DNA from: Chitinivibrio sp051745065
Lineage (GTDB): Bacteria > Fibrobacterota > Chitinivibrionia > Chitinivibrionales > Chitinivibrionaceae
Direction of reading: 5' to 3'
Assembly (NCBI GenBank): GCA_051745065.1
Contig: JBNJDQ010000013.1
Location: forward strand, 1 to 33,863
DNA: 33,863 bases
The number at the start of each line of letters is the position of its first letter. The first letter of the stretch is position 1. The notes under the pieces are model-generated. The model searched no databases. It was not told where the DNA came from and saw only the letters and a program-made list of their open reading frames with translations. Shown here in pieces: positions 15,108-22,953 of the stretch. Made by a program: the position numbers and the translations under genes.

Positions 15108-15325
15108 TGGCAAAACAGGAAAATATTCAGGTTGAAGGTAAAGTCCTCGAGACTTTACCCAATGCTAAGTTTAAGGTCGAATTGGATAACGGACACGTCA
15201 TCGATGCACATATTTCCGGGAAAATGAGAATGTTCTATATTCGCATACTTCCCGGTGACAAGGTGCTTGTTGAACTGTCCCCCTACGATCTTAATCGCGG
15301 CAGAATAACCTATAGATACAAGTAA
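15107..15325 (+). CDS. infA: Translation initiation factor IF-1
   Basis: This 72-residue IF-1 has a single S1/OB domain and blocks the 30S A site during initiation. It matches the family end to end: the V-E-G-K-V-L-E-T-L-P-N-A-x-F start, V-E-L-D-N-G-H, A-H-I-S-G-K-M-R, then R-I-L-P-G-D-K-V-L-V-E-L-S-P-Y-D-L-x-R-G-R-I-T-Y-R. The ATG at 15107 shares one base with the secY stop (TAATG), giving tight coupling. rpmJ follows 10 bases after the stop. Confidence 0.97.
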   Translation: MAKQENIQVEGKVLETLPNAKFKVELDNGHVIDAHISGKMRMFYIRILPGDKVLVELSPYDLNRGRITYRYK

Positions 15326-15335
15326 GGAGTCAAAC

Positions 15336-15455
15336 GTGAAGGTTAGAGCTTCAGTAAAAAAGATGTGTGATGATTGTAAAATAATACGGCGCAAAGGCGT
15401 GGTTCGGGTTCTCTGTAAGAAGAATCCCCGCCATAAACAGCGTCAGGGTAAATAA
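15336..15455 (+). CDS. rpmJ: 50S ribosomal protein L36, zinc-binding type
   Basis: This 39-residue L36 is the smallest bacterial ribosomal protein. It starts M-K-V-R-A-S-V-K-K-M-C and has the C-C-C-H zinc ribbon: Cys11, Cys14, Cys27 and His33, with R-K-G-V-V-R-V between the pairs and N-P-R-H-K-Q-R-Q-G at the end. Typical L36 is 37-38 residues, so it is complete. The start is GTG 15336 with AAGGAG (15324-15329) at good spacing. It lies between infA and rpsM, its standard place. Confidence 0.95.
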   Translation: MKVRASVKKMCDDCKIIRRKGVVRVLCKKNPRHKQRQGK

Positions 15456-15469
15456 AAAAAGGAGTTAAT

Positions 15470-15820
15470 GTGGCTCGAGTTGCTGGTGTTGATATACCTG
15501 ATAATAAAAGATCAGTAATATCTTTAACATATATTTTCGGAATAGGTAAGAGTACGGCCTCCGTGATTCTCAAAGAAGCCGGAGTCAACGAAGATAAAAA
15601 GGTAAAGGATCTGGAAGAAAAAGATCTGGATACTATCCGTAATCTTATCGAAAAGTATCAGACTGAGGGTGAACTGCGTACGAAGATTCGCATGGATGTA
15701 AAACGTCTGATGGATATCGGTTGTTATCGCGGGGAGCGGCATAAACGTCGTCTGCCCATGCGTGGTCAGAAGACAAAGACCAATGCTAAGACCAGTAAGA
15801 AAAGAAAAAGATTGTTTTAA
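15470..15820 (+). CDS. rpsM: 30S ribosomal protein S13
   Basis: This 116-residue S13 is at the top of the 30S head and contacts 50S and P-site tRNA with its basic tail. It has M-A-R-V-A-G-V-D-I-P, L-T-Y-I-F-G-I-G near residue 20 and the helix-two-turns-helix region. Later come D-V-K-R-L-M-D-I-G-C-Y-R-G-x-R-H-K-R-R-L-P-M-R-G-Q-like blocks, followed by T-K-T-N-A-K-T. The start is GTG 15470. An ATG at 15468 is out of frame and AAGGAG sits just upstream. rpsK follows after 25 bases. Confidence 0.97.
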   Translation: MARVAGVDIPDNKRSVISLTYIFGIGKSTASVILKEAGVNEDKKVKDLEEKDLDTIRNLIEKYQTEGELRTKIRMDVKRLMDIGCYRGERHKRRLPMRGQKTKTNAKTSKKRKRLF

Positions 15821-15845
15821 TCTACGAAAAAAGGTTTATTGAAAT

Positions 15846-16220
15846 ATGGCAACTAAAAAAACTAAAAAGAAAGTACCTGCTTCGGGGATCGTGAATATCC
15901 GTGCTACTTTCAACAATACCGTCGTGAATGTTTCCGATAGGGACGGTAATGTGATTGCCTGGAGCACTCCCGGAAAGACCGGTTTTAAGGGATCACGTAA
16001 GAGCACTTCTTTTGCTGCCCGGGTCGCTTCGGAAGAAGTTTCCGAATCGGCATTCTACAAAGGCATGAAATCAGTTGAGATTCATGTGCGTGGAGTTGGA
16101 AATGGACGAGAAGGGGCTATTAAGGCTGTGGCAGCAGCGGGACTGAAAGTTACTGCGATCAAGGATTTTACCGCTGTACCGCATAACGGCTGCAGACCTC
16201 CCAAGAAGCGTAGAGTGTAG
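15846..16220 (+). CDS. rpsK: 30S ribosomal protein S11
   Basis: This 124-residue S11 is on the 30S platform near the mRNA exit. The family pattern is complete: G-I-V-N-I-R-A-T-F-N-N-T-V-V, W-S-T-P-G-K-T-G-F-K-G-S-R-K-S-T, the A-A-R-V-A block, V-R-G-V-G-N-G-R-E-G-A, and the end D-F-T-A-V-P-H-N-G-C-R-P-P-K-K-R-R-V. ATG 15846 follows AAAAGG. The next gene is rpoA, 24 bases downstream. rpsD, the gene most often found between them, is not present. Confidence 0.97.
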   Translation: MATKKTKKKVPASGIVNIRATFNNTVVNVSDRDGNVIAWSTPGKTGFKGSRKSTSFAARVASEEVSESAFYKGMKSVEIHVRGVGNGREGAIKAVAAAGLKVTAIKDFTAVPHNGCRPPKKRRV

Positions 16221-16244
16221 ATGTTAACAATCGGAGAAAAATAG

Positions 16245-17228
16245 ATGAAGTGGAAATCGCTACTGATGCCGAAAGGCATTACAGTTGAAAATCCGAATGA
16301 TACTCCCAATTACGGTAAGGTTATTATTGATCCCCTTGAACGTGGTTGGGGGCATACCATCGGTAACGGTCTGCGGAGAGTGATGCTTTCTTCTCTGCAG
16401 GGAGCGGCTGTGTCATCCATAAAAGTGGGCGGCGCCCTCCATGAGTTTACGACTATCGACGGTGTGAGCGAAGATATTACAGACCTTGTGTTGAATATTA
16501 AGAAGCTTCGCCTGAAACTTATTGCCGATGAGCCGCAGGTTCTTAAACTGAACCTTAAGGGAGATGGGCAGGTAACAGCAGGAGATATTGAGGATAATCC
16601 CAATGTGGAAATTCTTAATCCCGATCTTCATATTGCTAAAATTAACGAAGAGGCAGATTCATTTATCGAAATGTACGTTGAAGACGGCAAGGGCTACGTT
16701 CCGTACACGCAAAATAAAAAAGATGATGATGATGTCACTGTTATCCCCATAGATGCAATCTTTTCTCCGGTTACCAGGGTTAATTACTCAGTGGAAAACA
16801 CCCGTGTCGGGCAGAAGGCGGATCTTGATAAATTGATTATGGATGTGTGGACTGACGGTTCTCTCACCGTGAAAGCCGCTGTTGGCTATGCTGCCAAGAT
16901 TTTCTATGATCATCTTGACAGACTTATCAATATTGATGCCAAGTTCGAATCAATTGAGGAGGAGGTTGTTGATGAAAAGACCGAAAAACTTCGTCAGCTG
17001 CTTCTTACCAAAATTGATGATCTTGAACTCTCTGTCCGCTCAAATAATTGTCTGCGGGCTGCAAACATCAAGACTCTGGCGGATCTTGTACGCAATCAGG
17101 AATCTGATATGCTTAAGTACAAAAACTTTGGTCGCAAATCCCTCGTCGAGCTCAATCAGGTTCTTGCTGATAAAGGTTTGACCTTCGGCATGGATATTGA
17201 TGATATTATGGGTGATGAAGAGGAATAG
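16245..17228 (+). CDS. rpoA: DNA-directed RNA polymerase subunit alpha
   Basis: This 327-residue alpha subunit dimerises to seed RNA polymerase assembly. The N-terminal domain (to about residue 230) has P-L-E-R-G-W-G-H-T-I-G-N-G-L-R-R-V-M-L-S-S and the G-V-x-E-D-I-T-D segment. An acidic linker with E-E-E-V-V-D-E follows. The C-terminal domain has L-E-L-S-V-R-S-N-N-C-L, which includes the arginine equivalent to E. coli Arg265 used for UP-element contact, and K-N-F-G-R-K-S-L-V-E-L. The tail is acidic. ATG 16245 has CGGAG upstream. rplQ follows 37 bases downstream. Confidence 0.98.
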   Translation: MKWKSLLMPKGITVENPNDTPNYGKVIIDPLERGWGHTIGNGLRRVMLSSLQGAAVSSIKVGGALHEFTTIDGVSEDITDLVLNIKKLRLKLIADEPQVLKLNLKGDGQVTAGDIEDNPNVEILNPDLHIAKINEEADSFIEMYVEDGKGYVPYTQNKKDDDDVTVIPIDAIFSPVTRVNYSVENTRVGQKADLDKLIMDVWTDGSLTVKAAVGYAAKIFYDHLDRLINIDAKFESIEEEVVDEKTEKLRQLLLTKIDDLELSVRSNNCLRAANIKTLADLVRNQESDMLKYKNFGRKSLVELNQVLADKGLTFGMDIDDIMGDEEE

Positions 17229-17265
17229 CAGAAAACAGAAACACAATAAACGATAGGTAAGTGCA

Positions 17266-17652
17266 ATGCGTCATTTGAAATCGGGAAGAAAGCTTAACAG
17301 AACTGCAAGCCATCGGAAAGCTATGTTTTCCAATATGGCTGCATCTCTTATTGAGCATGAGCGTATTAAAACAACCCTTCCAAAGGCCAAAGAGCTGCGA
17401 AGTGTGGTTGAACGCCTCATTACCCACGGTAAAAAGGGTACACTCCATAGTGTACGAACAATTGAAAAGGTTATCAAAAACAAAGATCTTATCAGAAAGA
17501 TCACTGCTGATATCGCTCCGGGTTATAAAGACAGAAACGGTGGTTACACCCGTATACTGAAACTCGGTGAGCGTAAGAACGACAGAGCCGAAATGGCAAT
17601 CATCGAACTTGTCGGCAGAACTCAGGAAGTTCCTGAATCCACTGAGGAATAA
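17266..17652 (+). CDS. rplQ: 50S ribosomal protein L17
   Basis: This 128-residue L17 lies near the tunnel exit and is the usual last gene of the alpha operon. It starts M-R-H-L-K-S-G-R-K-L-N-R-T-A-S-H-R-K-A-M, has N-M-A-A-S-L-I-E-H-E-R-I-K-T-T-L-P-K-A-K-E-L-R and V-E-R-L-I-T-H-G-K-K-G, and closes with R-N-G-G-Y-T-R-I-L-K-L-G-x-R-x-N-D-x-A-x-M-A. ATG 17266 follows AGGTAAG. A strong intrinsic terminator starts six bases after the stop and ends the cluster. Confidence 0.97.
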   Translation: MRHLKSGRKLNRTASHRKAMFSNMAASLIEHERIKTTLPKAKELRSVVERLITHGKKGTLHSVRTIEKVIKNKDLIRKITADIAPGYKDRNGGYTRILKLGERKNDRAEMAIIELVGRTQEVPESTEE

Positions 17653-17658
17653 CCTCCC

Positions 17659-17688
17659 GGGATCACTCCTTCGGGGTGATCCCTTTTT
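17659..17688 (+). terminator. Intrinsic terminator of the ribosomal cluster
   Basis: A G/C-rich stem of up to 11 bp (17659-17669 with 17673-17683, including one G-T pair) with a very short loop is followed by TTTTT (17684-17688). On the + strand this is a classic intrinsic terminator just after rplQ. Read from the minus strand the hairpin is not followed by a T run, so it should not stop miaA transcripts. It overlaps the last codons of miaA, which end tail-to-tail here. Confidence 0.85.
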
Positions 17689-18607
17689 CCACATACTCCA
17701 TCGCAATCTCACAGCATTTTTCCCGATCGTCCGGACGAATTGTCACTGTCTTAAATCCGCGCCGTTTCATTCCACGAAACCAGGTTCTCTGCCGTTTGGC
17801 AAATTGACGGATGCGCAGCAGCAATGTATCACGCATTGTTTCATACGTATATTCTCCGGCGATATACCGGCTGATTTCGCGGTATTCCAGGCCGAGCAGT
17901 TCCATTCGATCCCGTGAAACACCGGATTCCAAAAGACCGCGGACTTCCGCGATCATTCCTGCTTCAAGCCGTGCATCCAGTCGGCGCTCTATGCGTTCCT
18001 GCAGCTCTTCTCGCGTCAGATCAGTAATCATGATCAGGGGGTCGGTGTGGACATAATTCCTGTTGCTGTAGTAAATGGTGTGTTTTTTCCCGTAGGTTGC
18101 GACTTCAATTGCCCGGATAATCCGTTTTTTACTGGATATATCCGTAGCCATATACTGTTTGGGGGCGCATAAACGAAGTTCCTTGGCAAGATAAGATTTG
18201 CTTTTCCGTGACAGGGTTCTTCGCAGGGCGGGATTTTCGGGAACATTGGGGATGGAATATCCCTTGAATACTGCTTCGAGGTACAGCCCTGTGCCTCCAC
18301 AGAAAAGTGGTGTTTGGTTGTGGGCACGACAGGTTCTGATTTCCCGGTATGCAGCATTCTGGTAATGGTAAAGTGTGAAAATATCATGAACCGATGCAAT
18401 ATCGATCAGGGCGTATGGCACAGGACTTTTATTGCAGTTGTATTCAGAAAGATCCTTACCGGTCCCCAGGTTGAGACCTCTGTACACCTGGCGGGAATCA
18501 GCTGAAAGAACAGCGGTCCCCAAACGATGGGCGAGGGAAACAGCAAGGCCTGTTTTTCCCGATGCGGTTGGTCCGGTGATGACAATGGCGCGATCCTTTT
18601 TACACAT
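17663..18607 (-). CDS. miaA: tRNA dimethylallyltransferase
   Basis: This 314-residue MiaA transfers a dimethylallyl group to A37 of tRNAs reading UNN codons, the first step to i6A/ms2i6A, in the cytoplasm. The P-loop G-P-T-A-S-G-K-T is at residues 12-19, followed by S-A-D-S-R-Q-V-Y-R-G and then G-G-T-G-L-Y near residue 105. The C-terminal part has R-x-W-F-R-G-M. The frame continues to a TTG at 18634, but that codon falls inside the predicted -10 box. ATG 18607, with AGG upstream, is therefore the start, and the length fits the family. It runs opposite to both neighbours and converges on the rplQ terminator. Confidence 0.95.
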   Translation of the reverse strand: MCKKDRAIVITGPTASGKTGLAVSLAHRLGTAVLSADSRQVYRGLNLGTGKDLSEYNCNKSPVPYALIDIASVHDIFTLYHYQNAAYREIRTCRAHNQTPLFCGGTGLYLEAVFKGYSIPNVPENPALRRTLSRKSKSYLAKELRLCAPKQYMATDISSKKRIIRAIEVATYGKKHTIYYSNRNYVHTDPLIMITDLTREELQERIERRLDARLEAGMIAEVRGLLESGVSRDRMELLGLEYREISRYIAGEYTYETMRDTLLLRIRQFAKRQRTWFRGMKRRGFKTVTIRPDDREKCCEIAMEYVEKGITPKE

Positions 18608-18621
18608 ACCGTATTTACCTG

Positions 18622-18650
18622 TTTCAATCTTCAATAATATATGTTATAAT
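18622..18650 (+). promoter_or_regulatory. Possible promoter for the TPR-der-gpsA operon
   Basis: A perfect TATAAT (18645-18650) on the + strand has only a poor -35 (TTTCAA, 18622-18627) at 17 bases. It lies within the spacer of the divergent miaA promoter, so the two would compete for polymerase if both are used. It is the only + strand candidate in the 85-base gap. Confidence 0.4.
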
Positions 18651-18662
18651 ATACACTGTCAA
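18634..18662 (-). promoter_or_regulatory. Near-consensus sigma70-type promoter for miaA
   Basis: On the minus strand TTGACA (18662-18657) and TATTAT (18639-18634) are separated by exactly 17 bases, so the -35 is perfect and the -10 has one mismatch. Transcription would start near 18627, about 20 bases before the miaA ATG. This also rules out the upstream TTG at 18634 as a start codon. Confidence 0.75.
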
Positions 18663-18692
18663 TTCATTCTTTTGATAACCAGAACGGGTAGA

Positions 18693-20387
18693 ATGCAGGA
18701 AAAAAAGGCTACAAAAAAAACGCGTGAGAATAATTACTGGGATTTTATCAGTAATCTTATTGACAGCGCCATAAGTAAAGATAAAGGCAACATTCGCGGC
18801 TTCATATCCAAATATCGTGTTCTTATTGATTTTGCCATAGCACCGCAACAGATCAAGAGTGTTACGTCCTCTCCCTATCTTGATCCGGGTACGCTCAAAA
18901 GTATGAAAGGGCTTCGTTTCTTCTATGTGTCTGACTGGATCAGCGAGATTATCGATATTCTGACCATGGTGGACGAGAAGAAGGAAGTCCTTGAAAAACT
19001 TAAGCATCTCAATCAGGCCTTAAGTGAAATTGATCAGAAAATCCGCGATCGGCAGCAGGAGCGATATAATTTTCTGGTACGCGTTATTGATACGGATACA
19101 GAAGACAGCCAGCATTACCGCAGGGTTATTATGGCTCTGCCCCGCATTGATGATGTTCGCTACACGGCGATCTATAAAAACGACAAAGCAGCAAATGGTG
19201 TTTATTTTAATGTGGATAACAAAAAAATCTTTGCCGGAGAGCGTATCTGGGTTCTCAAGCAGGATCGGCGCATAGAAGAGATGATGCGCCGGATAGAAGA
19301 CCGTCGGGACCGCTTAACTGCGCGAAAACATTTCGAGATTATTTCGGCGCTGCTTATTGACAAGCTGCGGATTGAACGGGCGGTGGATCGCCTTCGCAAG
19401 AAACTGATGGATATCAGTCTGGAGGTTGACAGTATTTCATCGGAGATGCTGTCTGCAACGGTTCAGGGAAACATCCGGCGCCTCATGGGGCTTTTTGAGC
19501 GAGAAGTTGAGCTCAGCGGCGGTTCTGTGGGCTTCTTCTATAACTTTGACGAAAATTTTGTATCCCTCAAAAAAATTTATGCCATCTATCGACAGATCCT
19601 TGAATTTATTCAGCATGCTTTTGATAATAAATACGTGATCAAAATGGGGGCTCCCCGGATTCTTGTGATTCCCGGTAACGGAAACGGGTTCTATGATTTT
19701 CGGGAAAACTATTTTGTTCTTCCCCTCAGTCCGGTCAGTGATATTGAAACATCAATTGCCTATTCCATCAGCAGCTATATGCGTCATTACGATTATTCAA
19801 ATACTCTGATAAATGATTTTAATGCCCTCTTTTCGAATGAGGCAAAACTAAAGAGCCACAAAGCCGTTGAGCGCTTTAACTCATATCTTGTAAAATGGCT
19901 GTTTTCTGAATACAAGGGGTTTCGTGTTTTTGATAAAGATGTCAGAAGGTTTTTTCAGAAATATTTTGCACCGCCCAAAGATGCTGTTTTTGTGCCCCTT
20001 CCTCTTCTGAAAGGGGTGCAATCACCTCAGGATGAAAACTTCTTTATCAAAAATATCAAGGTTGATGTTAATCTGGGGGACCCTTCAATGGAGAACCTTT
20101 GGTACATCTCGATACTTGAATACCGCCGGGGGCGTTTGAAAAAAAGCAGAAATTACCTGAAAAAGCTTGTGAAGAACACTTCAGATTATATTTTTGCATA
20201 CTATAACCTTGCTGTTATTTCACTTCAGCTGAATGAGAAGTCTGCTGCACGACGAAATTTTGAGACGTTTCTCAGTTTTAATCATCAGTGCTGGTGGACG
20301 ATTCAGGGGCGGAAGTATCTGGATACGGTACAGGCAAAAAAACAAACCGGACAGAAAAACGGTCAAACAAGTTCAAATAAAGATTAG
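18693..20387 (+). CDS. TPR/coiled-coil protein of unknown function
   Basis: This 564-residue protein is not recognised. It has no signal peptide or membrane helix, so it is predicted cytoplasmic. Two heptad-like, Lys/Glu/Arg-rich stretches, about residues 95-130 and 195-255, look like coiled coils. A middle region of aromatic-rich segments follows. Residues about 468-535 form one or two TPR-like helix pairs (a Y-Y-N-L-A core with L-K-K-A-like spacing). The tail is Lys/Gln/Asn-rich. The frame is open far upstream into miaA, but ATG 18693 is the first start after the divergent promoter region; its ribosome site (GGGTAG) is weak. der starts 8 bases after the stop, so co-expression with the 50S-assembly GTPase is likely. 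I do not assign a function. Confidence 0.8.
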   Translation: MQEKKATKKTRENNYWDFISNLIDSAISKDKGNIRGFISKYRVLIDFAIAPQQIKSVTSSPYLDPGTLKSMKGLRFFYVSDWISEIIDILTMVDEKKEVLEKLKHLNQALSEIDQKIRDRQQERYNFLVRVIDTDTEDSQHYRRVIMALPRIDDVRYTAIYKNDKAANGVYFNVDNKKIFAGERIWVLKQDRRIEEMMRRIEDRRDRLTARKHFEIISALLIDKLRIERAVDRLRKKLMDISLEVDSISSEMLSATVQGNIRRLMGLFEREVELSGGSVGFFYNFDENFVSLKKIYAIYRQILEFIQHAFDNKYVIKMGAPRILVIPGNGNGFYDFRENYFVLPLSPVSDIETSIAYSISSYMRHYDYSNTLINDFNALFSNEAKLKSHKAVERFNSYLVKWLFSEYKGFRVFDKDVRRFFQKYFAPPKDAVFVPLPLLKGVQSPQDENFFIKNIKVDVNLGDPSMENLWYISILEYRRGRLKKSRNYLKKLVKNTSDYIFAYYNLAVISLQLNEKSAARRNFETFLSFNHQCWWTIQGRKYLDTVQAKKQTGQKNGQTSSNKD

Positions 20388-20395
20388 AGGCAGAG

Positions 20396-21796
20396 GTGAA
20401 AGAGTTACCGGTAGTTGCGATCATCGGTGCGCCGAATGTGGGTAAATCGACCCTGTTCAACAGAATAATACGAAAAAGAATTGCTGTTATTGATGACCGT
20501 CCCGGTGTTACCCGGGACAGGAATTACATTGATACAGTCTGGAACGGTGTGCGCTTCACCCTTATTGATACGGGAGGGATTATCCCCGATACGGCAGAAC
20601 ACCTGGATCTGGAGGTCAACCGCCAGGTGGAAATAGCCCTGGAAGAGGCGGATGTTCTTGTGTACATGGTTGATGCACAATGCGTTCCCTCCTATACGGA
20701 TATTGATATTGCGGAACAGCTGAAGCGAACTGCTGCAGAGAAGATTATCCTTGCGGTAAATAAAGCGGATAACGAAAATGCAGAACTCTCCGTACCGGCC
20801 TACTGGGAACTCGGTGTTGGAGAACCCTGTCCAATTTCTGCAGCTCACGGAAAAGGAGTGGCTCATTTTCTTGACAAAGTGGTTGAGCGCATCCGTAATC
20901 TCTACAATCCCGATGATGATTTTAGATCCTATCTCTTCAGTATGTCCGTAATCGGACGGCCCAATGCGGGGAAATCCTCCCTGGTGAATGCCCTGCTGAA
21001 AAGTGAACGGACCATTGTCAGCGAAACCGCGGGAACCACGCGGGATTCCATCGATACTATTCTGACCTACGGTGACGACCGCATAAAGGTGATTGATACA
21101 GCGGGGCTGCGCAAAAAAGCCCGTGTGAAGGACAGGGTGGAGTACTATGCCAACCTGCGTTCCCTGCGCAGTATTTACCGATCCGATGTATGTGTGCTGA
21201 TGATCGATACCACGGAGCCCCTGACTCAGCAGGATATGCGCGTGATCCGGCGGGTAAAGCATGATAATCGCGGTATGGTGATCATCTGGAATAAATGGGA
21301 TCTTATTGAGAAGGATGGAAAAACCTTTGACGCGCTGCGGAAAGAATCGGTTCACCGGTTCCCCGAGCTTGCCAATATCCCCATGCTGTCGGTTTCCGCC
21401 CTGACGGGACAGCGGGTTCACCGTGTTCTGCAGGCAGCCCATGAGGTGTATGAATCTCTTGTGCGCAGGGTGAGCCGCTATGACCTGGAACGATGTTTTA
21501 AACAGTGGGTGAAGGTGTATCCTCATCCCTATACGGTCGGGCAGAAAATAAAGTTTTTCAGTATTAAGCAGGAGAAGGTTTCCTATCCGCATTTTATTGT
21601 CTTCTGCACCAATCCACACCGTATACAGGAAAGTTATATTAATTATCTGAGAAATAAAATAATCGCAGAGTTTGATTTTGCCGGAACCTTCGTTAAAATT
21701 GACTTTCGTCTGCCCGGCAACCGGGGCAAAGGCATTCGCCGTCAGCAGGAACAGCGAAACGAAGGATCTGATTACGTGGAGGTATATACGGTATGA
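20396..21796 (+). CDS. der: Ribosome-assembly GTPase Der (EngA)
   Basis: This 466-residue Der has two consecutive GTPase domains and a C-terminal KH-like domain, and acts in late 50S maturation. Domain 1 has G-A-P-N-V-G-K-S-T at residue 11, D-T-G-G and N-K-A-D. Domain 2 has G-R-P-N-A-G-K-S-S at residue 187, D-T-A-G and N-K-W-D. The KH-like part has H-P-Y-T-V-G-Q-K-I-K-F and F-C-T-N-P-H. The start is GTG 20396 with AGAGGCAGAG upstream. Its stop overlaps the gpsA start in ATGA. Order and spacing (TPR gene, der, gpsA) indicate one operon. Confidence 0.97.
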   Translation: MKELPVVAIIGAPNVGKSTLFNRIIRKRIAVIDDRPGVTRDRNYIDTVWNGVRFTLIDTGGIIPDTAEHLDLEVNRQVEIALEEADVLVYMVDAQCVPSYTDIDIAEQLKRTAAEKIILAVNKADNENAELSVPAYWELGVGEPCPISAAHGKGVAHFLDKVVERIRNLYNPDDDFRSYLFSMSVIGRPNAGKSSLVNALLKSERTIVSETAGTTRDSIDTILTYGDDRIKVIDTAGLRKKARVKDRVEYYANLRSLRSIYRSDVCVLMIDTTEPLTQQDMRVIRRVKHDNRGMVIIWNKWDLIEKDGKTFDALRKESVHRFPELANIPMLSVSALTGQRVHRVLQAAHEVYESLVRRVSRYDLERCFKQWVKVYPHPYTVGQKIKFFSIKQEKVSYPHFIVFCTNPHRIQESYINYLRNKIIAEFDFAGTFVKIDFRLPGNRGKGIRRQQEQRNEGSDYVEVYTV

Positions 21797-22812
21797 ATAT
21801 TCATATTCTTGGTGCCGGAAGTTGGGCGATTGCCCTGGCAAAGCTGCTTAGCAGTGAAGGGCACAGCCTGCGTTTGTGGGAATTTGATACGGCAGAAGCC
21901 GCGCTTCTGAAGGAGAAACGGGAGCATCCGGTGAAACTGCCCGGTGTTATTCTGCCTGATTCAGTGGGTATAACATCATGTCTGCAGGATTTCTTTGATA
22001 CACCGGCCGATATCTGTATTGTTGCTGTGCCGACACAGTTTGTGCGTGCTGCCCTAAAGAATGTTACCGCTTCTGTTTCGCCGGAGCGGATTGTCGCTGT
22101 CGGCGGATGGGCCATTGTTTCCAAGGGGATTGAAAACAAAACCAATGCCCTTTTGACCGATGTTCTGAAGGAGGAGATCGCCCCGGCGGATGACAGCAAT
22201 ATTGCAGTTCTTTCCGGACCGTCCCATGCAGAGGAGGTCGGGCACGGCGTACCCACAACAATTGTTGTATCGTCTCTGAATACGGTCTTTGCTGAACGGA
22301 TTCAGGAAGAATTTTCGACCCGACTCTTTCGGCTGTATACCAATAACGATGTAACCGGTGTGGAGCTGGCCGGAAGTGTCAAAAACGTTATCGCCCTTGC
22401 TGCGGGTATCTGTGACGGCCTGAAATTTGGGGATAACACAAAGGGGGCATTGCTCACGCGCGGAATGGTCGAGATGGCCCGCCTGGGTACCGCCATGGGG
22501 GCTGAGGAACATACCTTCAGCGGTCTGGCGGGGTTTGGTGATCTGATTACCACCTGTTTTTCCCGACACAGCCGAAACAGGCGCATGGGTGAGCTTCTTG
22601 CATCGGGACTCAGTCTGGAACAGGCCCTGAATAAAATGACCATGGTTGCAGAAGGGGTCACCACGGCGAGCTCCCTCTATGAGCTTGCACAGGATTACAA
22701 TGTGGAGATGCCCATTACGGAAAAGATCAATGATGTACTCTATCGTGGAGAATCACCGAAAACAGCTGTTCTTGATCTTATGAACCGATCCTACAAACCG
22801 GAACGATACTGA
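21793..22812 (+). CDS. gpsA: Glycerol-3-phosphate dehydrogenase [NAD(P)+]
   Basis: This 339-residue cytoplasmic enzyme reduces dihydroxyacetone phosphate to sn-glycerol-3-phosphate, the backbone for phospholipids. The NAD-binding G-A-G-S-W-A-I-A-L-A is at residues 5-14. S-G-P-S-H-A-E-E-V lies in the middle. The catalytic-lysine region is G-S-V-K-N-V-I-A-L-A-A-G, with G-D-N-T-K-G-A-L-L-T-R-G following. The second glycine of the usual G-S-W-G motif is Ala here, a mild change. ATG 21793 overlaps the der stop by four bases and has GTGGAGG upstream. No clear terminator was found in the 141 bases after it. Confidence 0.97.
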   Translation: MNIHILGAGSWAIALAKLLSSEGHSLRLWEFDTAEAALLKEKREHPVKLPGVILPDSVGITSCLQDFFDTPADICIVAVPTQFVRAALKNVTASVSPERIVAVGGWAIVSKGIENKTNALLTDVLKEEIAPADDSNIAVLSGPSHAEEVGHGVPTTIVVSSLNTVFAERIQEEFSTRLFRLYTNNDVTGVELAGSVKNVIALAAGICDGLKFGDNTKGALLTRGMVEMARLGTAMGAEEHTFSGLAGFGDLITTCFSRHSRNRRMGELLASGLSLEQALNKMTMVAEGVTTASSLYELAQDYNVEMPITEKINDVLYRGESPKTAVLDLMNRSYKPERY

Positions 22813-22953
22813 TGCTGCCGGGGTTCAGTACCATGGCCGCAGGGATCAGCTTCTGCCGTTGGTCCGTTCAATGTATGCAGATCATTCCTGCACATAGACA
22901 AATGAGACATTCGCTTCTCCGTTTTTAACCAACTGTACCACAGGGGGATTATT
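22813..22953. other. Gap between gpsA and the PAS gene
   Basis: This 141-base stretch has no supported gene. A T-rich run (22921-22926) is present, but only a weak 4-bp stem precedes it, so I cannot call a terminator. GGGGG at 22943-22947 serves as the ribosome site of the PAS gene's TTG start. No promoter box could be supported. Confidence 0.4.

Noticed and set aside
18432..18692. Upstream extension of the TPR protein frame into miaA
   Set aside because: It lies antisense to conserved miaA codons and crosses the promoter region; the N-terminus from 18693 is sufficient.
20405..21841. Long open frame on the minus strand opposite der and the start of gpsA
   Set aside because: It is a shadow of the well-supported der frame. 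Its translation resembles no known protein, and both flanking genes are firmly assigned on the + strand.
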